A stretch of DNA of 64,000 nucleotides from Sphingomonas faeni (GTDB lineage Bacteria > Pseudomonadota > Alphaproteobacteria > Sphingomonadales > Sphingomonadaceae). The notes below the pieces were generated by a model, which searched no databases, was not told the DNA's origin, and was given only the letters and a program-made list of their open reading frames with translations. The DNA lies in the NCBI RefSeq assembly GCF_024273235.1, contig NZ_JANBVH010000017.1, positions 1-64,000 on the forward strand. The letters are read 5' to 3'. Positions within the stretch are counted from its first letter, which is position 1, and each line of letters starts with the position of its first letter. Position numbers and translations under genes: made by a program. Positions 1 to 7,546 of this stretch are shown piece after piece.

Positions 1-23
1 TGCCCGTCGCCAGTGAAATCTCG

Positions 24-124
24 ACCCCGGCGGAGGCCGGGGCCCAAGTGGAAAGGTTGCGGTAACGGAGCGCGCGCTCAGTTAGCGGCGTCCCCCAATT
101 GGGCCCCGGCCTTCGCCGGGGTGG
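24..124. repeat. Intergenic paired inverted repeat, family F3
   Basis: Two arms built on the word CCCCGGCGGAGGCCGGGG, facing each other and separated by a non-conserved centre. Each arm is itself a short palindrome and the arms are complementary, so the whole can fold as a long hairpin. The same design recurs at 10621-10727 and 42433-42538. It has REP/MITE-like architecture and no coding content. Confidence 0.75.
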
Positions 125-154
125 TGCAGGGGCTGCCAGTGGGCGGCGTTCGTA

Positions 155-478
155 TCAGTGCGGCTTCTTTGCCTTGGCCGGCTTCTTCGGCTCGGGCTTC
201 TTCGGCGGGGTCTTCTTCTCGGCCCCGTCCTTCGCGCGCAACGCGGGCACCGCGATCGCGGCCGCGATCCCCGCGATCACCGTCGCGCCGACCGCGATCG
301 CCGTCTTCGGGTGCGACTTCACCGCATCGGTCGCCGTTGCCAGCCCAGCCTTCGCCGCGTCGGTCGCGTCCTCGACCCAGTCGCTCGTCGCGGCGGTCTT
401 CTTGTCAGCCTTCGGCGTGTGGTCGTCGTCGTGGTGAACCTTGGCGTGCGGCATGGCGGAGTTGGGGATCGACGACAT
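155..478 (-). CDS. Small membrane protein with basic Lys/Pro tail, function unknown
   Basis: A 107-residue protein with no family I can name. Residues 1-55 are polar and Ala/Asp/Lys-rich, with a His/Asp cluster near residue 15. Residues about 57-80 form one hydrophobic Ala/Ile/Val segment, and the tail is almost all Lys and Pro. A membrane anchor with a basic tail is the simplest reading; the topology is not decided. An AAGGA-like ribosome site precedes the ATG. The protein at 17336-17848 has the same plan (polar Ala/Lys/Pro-rich part, one membrane span, Lys/Pro tail), so the two may be related in role, but this is inference. Confidence 0.6.
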   Translation of the reverse strand: MSSIPNSAMPHAKVHHDDDHTPKADKKTAATSDWVEDATDAAKAGLATATDAVKSHPKTAIAVGATVIAGIAAAIAVPALRAKDGAEKKTPPKKPEPKKPAKAKKPH

Positions 479-568
479 CGGGCTTGTCCTTCGGTTGAGG
501 GATGATGCCCGATAAACCGATCGCCTCCGTGACGGTTCCGTTACGGTGCGCGGCCTACCGCACCAAAC

Positions 569-1747
569 TCACCGTTTGCGCGTCAGTTCGCGCATCGCGT
601 CGTCGAGCCCGGCAAGGCTCAGCGGGTACATCCGGTCGGTCATCAGCTCGCGGATGATCCGCACCGATTGCGAATAGCCCCACTGCGCCTCGGGCACGGG
701 GTTGAGCCACGCCGCCGCCGGATAGGTATTCGTCAGGCGCTGCATCCACACCGCGCCCGGCTCCTCGTTAAAATGCTCGACCGAGCCGCCGGGATGGGTG
801 ATCTCGTACGGGCTCATCGACGCATCGCCGACGAAGATCAGTTTGTAATCATGACCGAACTTGTGGAGCACGTCCCATAACGGCGTGCGCTCGGCGAAGC
901 GGCGCGTGTTGTCCTTCCACACGCCCTCGTATGGGCAATTGTGGAAGTAGAAGAATTCGAGGTTCTTGAACTCGGTGGTCGCGGCCGAGAACAGTTCCTC
1001 GCAGAGTTTCACGAACGGGTCCATCGAGCCGCCGACGTCGAGGAACAGCAATAGCTTGACCGCATTGCGGCGCTCGGCGCGCATGACGATGTCGAGATAG
1101 CCCTGCCGCGCGGTGCCGGCGATCGTGCCATCGATGTCGAGTTCGTCGGCAGCACCGTCGCGCGCGAAGCGGCGCAGGCGGCGGAGTGCCACCTTGATGT
1201 TGCGGGTGCCGAGTTCCTTGGTGTTGTCGAGGTTGCGGAACTCGCGCTGGTCCCAGACTTTCAGCGCGCGCTTGTGCGTGCTTTCGCCGCCGATGCGGAC
1301 GCCTTCGGGGTTGTAGCCGCCGTTGCCGTAGGGCGACGTGCCGCCGGTGCCGACCCACTTATTGCCGCCCTGGTGGCGTTCCTTCTGCTCCTCGAGACGT
1401 TGCTTGAGAGTCTCCATGATCTCGTCCCACGAGCCGAGCGACTTGATCGCGGCCATCTCCTCGGGGGTTAGGAATTTCTCGGCGACCGCCTTCAGCCAGT
1501 CCTCGGGGACTTCGCCGGGGACAGTGCCGTAGCTGGTGGCGAGGCCGCGAAAGACCTTGGCGAAGACCTGGTCGAACTTGTCGAGCAGTCCCTCGTCCTT
1601 CACGTACACCGCGCGGGAGAGGTAGTAGAAATCTTCGGGCGTGCGCTCGATCACCTCGGCGTCGAGCGCCTCCAGCAGGATGAGGTGTTCCTTGAGGCTG
1701 GCGGGGATGCCGGCGCTGCGGAGTTCGTCGAGGAAGTTCAGGAACAT
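569..1747 (-). CDS. VWA domain protein, CoxE-like
   Basis: A 392-residue protein of the VWA-containing CoxE type. An N-terminal helical region is followed by a Gly-rich linker (about residues 125-155) and a VWA fold whose metal-site motif reads DVGGSMD (about residue 235), so the first Ser of the usual DxSxS is Gly. Such proteins normally work with a MoxR-type AAA+ ATPase in metal insertion or protein maturation. A matching ATPase lies 4 kb away on the same strand at 5694-6548. The genes between them are unrelated in type, so the pair is split. The family call is firm; the client protein is unknown. Confidence 0.85.
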   Translation of the reverse strand: MFLNFLDELRSAGIPASLKEHLILLEALDAEVIERTPEDFYYLSRAVYVKDEGLLDKFDQVFAKVFRGLATSYGTVPGEVPEDWLKAVAEKFLTPEEMAAIKSLGSWDEIMETLKQRLEEQKERHQGGNKWVGTGGTSPYGNGGYNPEGVRIGGESTHKRALKVWDQREFRNLDNTKELGTRNIKVALRRLRRFARDGAADELDIDGTIAGTARQGYLDIVMRAERRNAVKLLLFLDVGGSMDPFVKLCEELFSAATTEFKNLEFFYFHNCPYEGVWKDNTRRFAERTPLWDVLHKFGHDYKLIFVGDASMSPYEITHPGGSVEHFNEEPGAVWMQRLTNTYPAAAWLNPVPEAQWGYSQSVRIIRELMTDRMYPLSLAGLDDAMRELTRKR

Positions 1748-1767
1748 GGGGTCACTCCAGAGCCTTC

Positions 1768-1860
1768 GTCATGCCGGGCTCGTTCCGGCATCCACGGTTC
1801 CGCACACTCGATAGGCGTGATGATGCGGGACCGTGGACCCCGGAACAAGTCCGGGGTGAC
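1768..1860. repeat. Intergenic inverted repeat, F5-like
   Basis: Outer arms start GTCATGCCGG and end CCGGGGTGAC. Inside each arm is a smaller palindrome around TCGTTCCGG or CCGGAACAAG. The flanking words ACGGT/ACCGT also pair, giving one extended fold. It lies between two same-strand genes and may act as a transcript-end structure. It resembles, but is not identical to, the copies at 37861 and 52251. Confidence 0.65.
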
Positions 1861-1887
1861 GGAGTGGATGGGGCGGTCGGCATTGTC

Positions 1888-3795
1888 TCACCGCGCGATC
1901 GGCAGTTCGATCGCGCTGGGTTGCGCGGTCGAGTGGAAGACGCTGATCGTCGCCTTGCGGTAGTCGGCGGGCTTCGCGTCGAAGATGTTGGGGACGTAGG
2001 TCTGCGGATTGCGGTCGTAGAGCGGGAACCAGCTCGACTGGACCTGGACCATGATGCGGTGGCCGGGGAGGAAGACGTGGTTGGCATTGGGCAGGACGAC
2101 GCGGAAATGCGTCGGCTGGCCGGCGACGATCGGCGTCGGCTTCTCGAAGCTATCTCGGTAGCGGCCGCGCAGAATGTCCATCGAGACGGCGAGTTGGTAG
2201 CCGCCCATCTCGGGCTTGTCGGAATATTCGGCAGGGTAGACGTCGATCAGCTTCACGACGAAGTCGCCGTCGGTGCCGGTAGTGCTGGCGATCAGGTCCG
2301 CGACGGGCGCGCCGGCGATTGCGATCGGGGTCGTCAGCGGGGGCGTCTGGTAGGTGAGGACGTCGGTGCGATCGGAGAACGGGCGCTGGTCGTCGACGAG
2401 CCATTGCCGCCAGGTCGACCCGGTCGCGTAGGTCGGGCGGATCGGGCGGAGGCGGTAGGGGATCGGCTTGGCGGGGTCGGAGACATAGTCGTCCTGGCCG
2501 TCCTGCGCGGGGGCGGTCGGGGCGAGGCCGCTTGCGGGCTGGAAGTAGAGTTTCTGCGTCGCGGCAGAGTTCGGCCAGCCGGCCAGCGTCTGCCACTGGT
2601 TCGTGCCGGTCTGGAATGCGGTGACGGGGGCAAGCGCGGGCGGCATTGCGCCGGTCTTCAGCGCGCCGTCGAGGAACGGGAGCAGGACGTTCTTGCGGAA
2701 CCACAGCGCGGTGTCCGCATCGAACCGGATCGCACCCAAGGTCGAGCCGTCGCCGTTCGCGCCGCCGTGCGCCCAGGGGCCGAGCGCGAGGTGGTTGACG
2801 TGGTTCGGATCGACCTTCGACACCGCCTCATACGCCGCGACGGCGCCGTAAATATCCTCCTGGTCCCATTGGCTGGCGACCCAGAGCGTCGGCACGGTCT
2901 GCGGCTGCTTCGGCAGGATCGTCTCGAGCGCCTGGCCCTGCCAGAATGCGTCGTACGCCGGGTGATCGTGGAGGCGGTTCACGAACGGGAGTTGTTCGAG
3001 CCCGCGGCTTTTCGCGAACGCGCTGGCGGAACCGGCGCGGAGGAAGGTGTCGTAATCATCGTACGCGTCGCGCCAGAGGTCGCCGGCTTCGCCCTTCGCG
3101 GCGTCCTGCGTGTAGTAATAATCGTAGCCGATCTGGCGGAAGGCGCCGCCGTGGAAATCGTCGTCGCCCTTCCACGTGTTGATGACCGGGTTCATCGGCA
3201 CCGCGGCCTTCAGCGCGGGGTGCGGGTTCACCAGCGCCATTGCGGCCATCATGCCGTCATAGCTGCCACCGATGATGCCGACGCGACCGTTCGAGTTCTT
3301 GAGGTTCTTCACCAGCCAGTCGATCGTATCATAGGCGTCGGTGGAGTGATCGACCTTGGTCGTGTTGAGCGGGCCGATCAGCGGGCGTTCGTTGATGTAT
3401 GCGCCGTTCGAGCCGTTCTTGCCGCGGACGTCCTCGAACACGCGGATATAGCCCGCGTCGAAGAACATCGCGTCGGAGGCGCGAAGGGTCATCGCGCCGC
3501 TGGAACTGGAGGATCGGCTGGCGACGCCCTCGGCGTTGTAGGGGGTGCGCTGGAGCAGGATCGGGGCATCCCGCAGGCCCTTGCGCTGGACGATGACGGC
3601 GTGGAGCGTGACGCCGTCGCGCATCGGGATATCGACCTCGCGGCGGTCGAAATCGAAGCTGGCGTTGGCGGGGACGAACCTGGCGGGGATATCGCCGCCG
3701 GGGGGCGGGGCCTTTTCCTTCTGCGCCCCGACGATCGCGGGGGCGGACGTTGCGAGCAAGGCCAGCGTGATCGTCGTGAAAGCCCTGAACCGCAT
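1888..3795 (-). CDS. CocE/NonD-family serine hydrolase, exported
   Basis: A 635-residue X-Pro dipeptidyl-peptidase-type (CocE/NonD) acyl hydrolase. Residues 1-24 are a signal peptide ending in AIVGAQ, so the enzyme is probably periplasmic. An alpha/beta-hydrolase core carries the nucleophile motif GGSYDG and a late HGG (in GPWAHGG) as the likely catalytic His. A C-terminal jelly-roll half follows, as in cocaine esterase and glutaryl-7-ACA acylase. I chose the ATG at 3795 because GAGG sits six bases before it; an ATG at 3801 and much longer upstream extensions are open but lack a signal-peptide start. The substrate cannot be read from sequence; peptides, amides or esters are all possible. Confidence 0.88.
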   Translation of the reverse strand: MRFRAFTTITLALLATSAPAIVGAQKEKAPPPGGDIPARFVPANASFDFDRREVDIPMRDGVTLHAVIVQRKGLRDAPILLQRTPYNAEGVASRSSSSSGAMTLRASDAMFFDAGYIRVFEDVRGKNGSNGAYINERPLIGPLNTTKVDHSTDAYDTIDWLVKNLKNSNGRVGIIGGSYDGMMAAMALVNPHPALKAAVPMNPVINTWKGDDDFHGGAFRQIGYDYYYTQDAAKGEAGDLWRDAYDDYDTFLRAGSASAFAKSRGLEQLPFVNRLHDHPAYDAFWQGQALETILPKQPQTVPTLWVASQWDQEDIYGAVAAYEAVSKVDPNHVNHLALGPWAHGGANGDGSTLGAIRFDADTALWFRKNVLLPFLDGALKTGAMPPALAPVTAFQTGTNQWQTLAGWPNSAATQKLYFQPASGLAPTAPAQDGQDDYVSDPAKPIPYRLRPIRPTYATGSTWRQWLVDDQRPFSDRTDVLTYQTPPLTTPIAIAGAPVADLIASTTGTDGDFVVKLIDVYPAEYSDKPEMGGYQLAVSMDILRGRYRDSFEKPTPIVAGQPTHFRVVLPNANHVFLPGHRIMVQVQSSWFPLYDRNPQTYVPNIFDAKPADYRKATISVFHSTAQPSAIELPIAR

Positions 3796-3836
3796 CGTCA
3801 TCCTCGCCGTCTTTTGCGGGACGGTGGTGGCATGGT

Positions 3837-4240
3837 TTCGAGGGTGGCGGCAATCCAAGAATATGTACTTCTGGCTCCCCCCTGGAAGGGAGGGGCTGGG
3901 GGTGGCTAGGCCAGCTCGAGCCACACCGGTTCGGATATGCGGACGCCGACCCACCCCCGACCCCTCCCTTCCAGGGAGGGGCGAAGTTGACGGGAGCGGA
4001 AGTCAGCGGGCCAGCGAGAAGTCAGCGAGCGATCGATTCGCCGCTTCGAGGGTGGCGGCAATCGAAGAATAGGCACTTCTGGCTCCCCTCCCTGGAAGGG
4101 AGGGGCTGGGGGTGGGTAGGCCAGCTCGAGCCACACCGGTTCGGATATGCGGACGCCGACCCACCCCCGACCCCTCCCTTCCAGGGAGGGGGGAAGAATC
4201 AGCAGGTAGCGAAATCCCCTCCCTTTCAGGATGGGGGAAG
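3837..4240. repeat. Tandem duplication of family F1 inverted repeat
   Basis: Two nearly identical blocks, 3837-3985 and 4045-4195. Each starts with GAGGGTGGCGGCAATC and contains a full F1 element, with arms of the type CCCTCCCTGGAAGGGAGGGG and an identical centre between them. A third, half-size arm follows at about 4216-4236. The rest of this 445-base spacer between the hydrolase and the CHAP gene holds no gene. Because the flank was copied with the element, this looks like a segmental duplication and not two insertions. Confidence 0.8.
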
Positions 4241-4819
4241 TCAGCGTCCGATGGGCTTGCCGCTGACGGGCACGTACGCGTCGATCAGCGCGCCGACGTA
4301 ATCGGGGTTGCGGCTCGTCAGTTCGGCGGCGGCGTGCGCCTTGCCGTAGATGAAGCCGTAGACCGGGTAGATCCCGCCGCCGAGGCCGTCCACGTCCTTG
4401 TACCAGACCTTCACGTCGCTCCAGTCGTTGTCGCGCGAGACGTCGAACAGCGTGACGTCCTGTTCCGCGTGCCCGCGCTCGCCGTTCTGCCGCGACCAGT
4501 TGGCGTGGGTCAGCATCACGACGCGCTTCTCGACCACCCGGCTGACGACCGCGACATGGCCGAACGGCAGGCGTGCGGTCTTCGCGAAGACGATGACGGC
4601 GCCTTCTTTCGGGATGTGCGTGCGTTCGTATTTGCCGTCGGCCTGCTCCCACCAGGTCCAGGCGTTGCCGTAGATCTGGATTCCCGACGCGGCGCGCGCG
4701 AAGGGCACGCACTGGCCGACATAGTCGAGCAGCGAGGCGGATTTGGACGCGGATGCGGGGGCGGCCATGGCGATTGCCAGCAGTGCCGGCGCCCAACGAC
4801 GGAAAGCATACAATCTCAT
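4241..4819 (-). CDS. CHAP domain amidase-like secreted protein
   Basis: A 192-residue protein with a signal peptide (residues 1-24, ending PASASA-like) and a CHAP (cysteine, histidine-dependent amidohydrolase/peptidase) domain. Cys37 in GQCVPFAR, His88 in FGHVAVV and Asn107 in HANW fit the catalytic triad. The domain normally cleaves peptidoglycan peptide bonds. This version is common in sphingomonads and acetic-acid bacteria as a lone secreted domain without a wall-binding module. The gene stands alone behind the F1 repeats. The fold call is strong; peptidoglycan as substrate is inferred. Confidence 0.85.
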   Translation of the reverse strand: MRLYAFRRWAPALLAIAMAAPASASKSASLLDYVGQCVPFARAASGIQIYGNAWTWWEQADGKYERTHIPKEGAVIVFAKTARLPFGHVAVVSRVVEKRVVMLTHANWSRQNGERGHAEQDVTLFDVSRDNDWSDVKVWYKDVDGLGGGIYPVYGFIYGKAHAAAELTSRNPDYVGALIDAYVPVSGKPIGR

Positions 4820-5203
4820 GAGGCCACCCTGCGCCGAAGGTGTGGCATAATTGTTGCCGCAGATGGTTAACGCAGGATAAGTTCGGCGGATGGTCTTTAG
4901 GCCGACGGCGTAGGTCGAGGCCAGCGATCACGGGCCGGGGAGGCTCATCCGGATCGGATCGAATAAGCCGGTAACACTGCGCCGTAACGGGCTGTAAATC
5001 ATCAACTTCGGTTCAGCTGGAGCGGTGAAGTACCCGCCCGGTGACTCCTCGCCTCCGAAGCGGTTGCGTCGAGCGCCACGCACCCGCTGCGTGTCGGTTA
5101 GACCTCGGCTGGTCGACGATCCGCCGGTCCTGGGGCGGGCGACGCCTGGTCTGGGCAATCCCAGGTTTGCGACATCACAAGCCCGTCAACCAAGGATGAC
5201 GTC
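4820..5203. other. Divergent intergenic region
   Basis: A 384-base spacer between two genes transcribed away from each other, so it must hold both promoters. I see no convincing operator, RNA structure or small ORF. A good AAGGA ribosome site ends it, just before the gene at 5204. Confidence 0.4.
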
Positions 5204-5632
5204 ATGACGACCGATACGAACACCCTGATGGCCCCTAAGGCCGCGCAAGACTTGATGGCCGCCGCAGTGGACTGGACTCAATATGATGGCAATCGCGTAA
5301 CGTCGAATGCCAGTCACGGCGCCGTGTATATCGCCATGTGGGGCCAGCTCTTCGCCATTCCCGACAGCGACACGTTCAACAGCATGTTCAACAACTGGAA
5401 CGGCATTCTCAACAGCGACTATCTCGTCGACAACATGCCGCGCGGCGCGCCTTTGGCCAGCGGTTCCTTTATCGCGCTCGGCTCGCGCTCGCCGGCGCAA
5501 TATCTCGTTACGTTCGGGCAGAAGCTGCACATCCCCGATCCGGCGACCGTCTCGCGGTTCAACTTCCGCGGTCCGACGGGTATCCCGCAGCTCGCCGTCG
5601 ATTATATTCCGACGGGTCGAAGCGTGACCTGA
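5204..5632 (+). CDS. Orphan hypothetical protein
   Basis: A 142-residue soluble protein that I do not recognise. No signal peptide or membrane segment is visible. It is rich in Asn, Tyr, Phe and Ser, with repeated aromatic/Asn words (NSMFNNWNGILN), unlike the Ala/Arg-rich products of shadow reading frames. AAGGATGACGTC gives a well-placed ribosome site before the ATG. It converges on the MoxR gene with 61 bases between stops. Codon use fits the genome, so it is probably a real lineage-specific gene. Confidence 0.65.
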   Translation: MTTDTNTLMAPKAAQDLMAAAVDWTQYDGNRVTSNASHGAVYIAMWGQLFAIPDSDTFNSMFNNWNGILNSDYLVDNMPRGAPLASGSFIALGSRSPAQYLVTFGQKLHIPDPATVSRFNFRGPTGIPQLAVDYIPTGRSVT

Positions 5633-5693
5633 GCGACGCGCAAGCCGATGGCGTTGCGTGGGCAGCGTCGTCGGTTTGCCGCGCCTCGATAGC

Positions 5694-6548
5694 CTACCCC
5701 TGGTTCTTCTGCCGCTTCGCCATGAACGCCAGGCGTTCGAATAGCATGACGTCCTGTTCGTTCTTCAGCAGCGCGCCGTGGAGCGGCGGGATCGCCTTGG
5801 TCGGGTCGCGGTTCTGGAGGATGTCGAGCGGCATGTCCTCGTGGAGCAGCAGCTTCAGCCAGTCGAGCAGCTCGCTGGTCGAGGGCTTCTTCTTCAGCCC
5901 CGGCACGTCGCGGACGTCGTAGAACAGGTCCATCGCCTTGCTGACGAGGATCTTCTGGATGCCGGGGAAATGCACGTCGACGATCGCCTGCATGGTCTGT
6001 CGATCGGGGAACTTGATATAGTGGAAGAAACAGCGGCGGAGGAACGCGTCGGGAAGTTCCTTCTCGTTGTTCGACGTGATGATCACGATCGGGCGCTCGA
6101 CCGCGCGCACGGTTTCCTTGGTCTCGTAGACGTGGAACTCCATCCGATCGAGTTCCTGCAACAGGTCGTTGGGGAACTCGATATCGGCCTTGTCGATCTC
6201 GTCGATCAGCAGGACGGGCGGGGCCGGCTGGGTGAACGCCTCCCACAATTTGCCCTTGCGGATATAGTTGCCGATGTCGTGGACCCGCGCGTCGCCGAGC
6301 TGGCCGTCGCGCAGGCGGGCGACCGCGTCATATTCGTACAGGCCCTGCTGCGCCTTGGTGGTCGACTTGATGTTCCACTCGATCAGCGGCGCGCCGAGCG
6401 CCTTGGCGATTTCATAGGCGAGGACGGTCTTGCCGGTGCCGGGCTCGCCTTTGATCAGCAGCGGACGGCGCAGCGTCACGGCGGCGTTGACCGCGACTTT
6501 CAGATCGTCGGTCGCGACGTAGCTCTGGGTGCCTTCGAAGCGCTTCAT
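5694..6548 (-). CDS. MoxR-type AAA+ ATPase
   Basis: A 284-residue AAA+ ATPase of the MoxR group. Walker A is GEPGTGKT (about residue 33), Walker B is VLLIDEIDKAD, sensor 1 lies in VIITSNNEKELPDAF and an arginine finger lies in FLRRCFFHY. The group drives conformational change or metal insertion with VWA partners; the CoxE-like protein at 569-1747 is the obvious candidate. I start at the ATG at 6548, since a longer reading adds 49 Cys/Arg-rich residues without homology-like character. The gene upstream is on the same strand with 67 bases between. Confidence 0.9.
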   Translation of the reverse strand: MKRFEGTQSYVATDDLKVAVNAAVTLRRPLLIKGEPGTGKTVLAYEIAKALGAPLIEWNIKSTTKAQQGLYEYDAVARLRDGQLGDARVHDIGNYIRKGKLWEAFTQPAPPVLLIDEIDKADIEFPNDLLQELDRMEFHVYETKETVRAVERPIVIITSNNEKELPDAFLRRCFFHYIKFPDRQTMQAIVDVHFPGIQKILVSKAMDLFYDVRDVPGLKKKPSTSELLDWLKLLLHEDMPLDILQNRDPTKAIPPLHGALLKNEQDVMLFERLAFMAKRQKNQG

Positions 6549-6615
6549 GCGATGTCCCGTCCGGTTCTGAATACCGGGTATGGATAGAAGGTTTCCGCAG
6601 CCCCGTGCAAGCCGG

Positions 6616-7296
6616 TTACAGATCGCCGCGGGCGCTCGCACGGGCTTCGAGCAGCGACCACAGGCCGCGGTGCTGCGCGAACAGCTGTTGTGCACCGAAC
6701 AGGATCGCGCGCTGGACGCCGGGCGCGTTGCCGAGCGCCGCGATCATCGCTGCGGTGTCGGCGTTCGAGGGGAAGGTCGGTGCGGGTACTGGGAGCCCGA
6801 AGCGCTCCGCGGCGATATCGAGCATCGCGCGGATCGAGCCCCAATCGAGCAACAGCGCCGCGACCGCACCGGTCGCACAACCGCGCCGTTCGGACCGGGC
6901 GAGCATTTCGAGCGCATGCCGTTCGCCGACCAGCGCCGATTCGGTTTCCGCCTGACCGGGCGTCGAGGGCAGCGGGCCGACCGCGGCGGTCAACTGCGCG
7001 AGATAGGTGCGCTCGTCGACGAAACCGGCGGCGGCGGCGGTCAGCCAGTCCTGTGCCTCGGGCTGGACCGCGTTTGCCAGGACGTCGGCGATCATGCCGG
7101 GATGGTCGCCGTGCACCGAGCACAGCGCGTGGACCGCGTCGGACAGGTTGCGGGGCGGCTGGCCACCCGAGATAAGGCGGCGATAATGCGGGTGCGCGAC
7201 GCTGCCATCGGCCTCGGCCAGCCGGACGAGCGCCTGCCATGCGCTGCGCTCGCCTGCGGGCTCGTTGCCCTGCGGTACCGTGGTCGAGACCATCAT
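6616..7296 (-). CDS. Hypothetical protein, helical, sphingomonad-type
   Basis: A 226-residue protein that I cannot assign. It is Ala/Leu-rich and predicted mostly helical, with no signal peptide. Its middle part has a VHGDHPGMIADVLA segment, and the C-terminal half reads like a packed helical bundle (WGSIRAMLDIAAERFGL). Two adjacent ATG codons (7296 and 7293) sit just after GGAG, so the second may be used. It lies upstream of the MoxR gene on the same strand and may share its transcript. Confidence 0.65.
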   Translation of the reverse strand: MMVSTTVPQGNEPAGERSAWQALVRLAEADGSVAHPHYRRLISGGQPPRNLSDAVHALCSVHGDHPGMIADVLANAVQPEAQDWLTAAAAGFVDERTYLAQLTAAVGPLPSTPGQAETESALVGERHALEMLARSERRGCATGAVAALLLDWGSIRAMLDIAAERFGLPVPAPTFPSNADTAAMIAALGNAPGVQRAILFGAQQLFAQHRGLWSLLEARASARGDL

Positions 7297-7546
7297 ACTC
7301 CGGTCGTGCTGCGCGGTGGACGAACGTCCACGGCAAGGTTCTCGTCGGTCGGTTTAAACGAAGCGCGTAAAGACGCGGTTTACGCCGTGGTAATTATCTC
7401 ATGCTCGTCAGTCGGCAGCCGGGATGGTCGAGGTCGTCGCTGCGATGCGCCCTTTACGCCGCCGCATGCCGTCGCGATAACGCGCCACCGAACATCTTCG
7501 GGCCGCCGGGCGGTATCCGGCGGGATGATCCCACGGAGTCTACAGG

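Noticed and set aside
1771..3909. Long open frame opposite the CocE-type hydrolase
   Set aside because: Arg/Val/Gly-rich antisense sequence with no motif; high third-position GC removes stops from the antisense frame. The same holds for long frames opposite the TonB receptor, adhesin, addA and secA.
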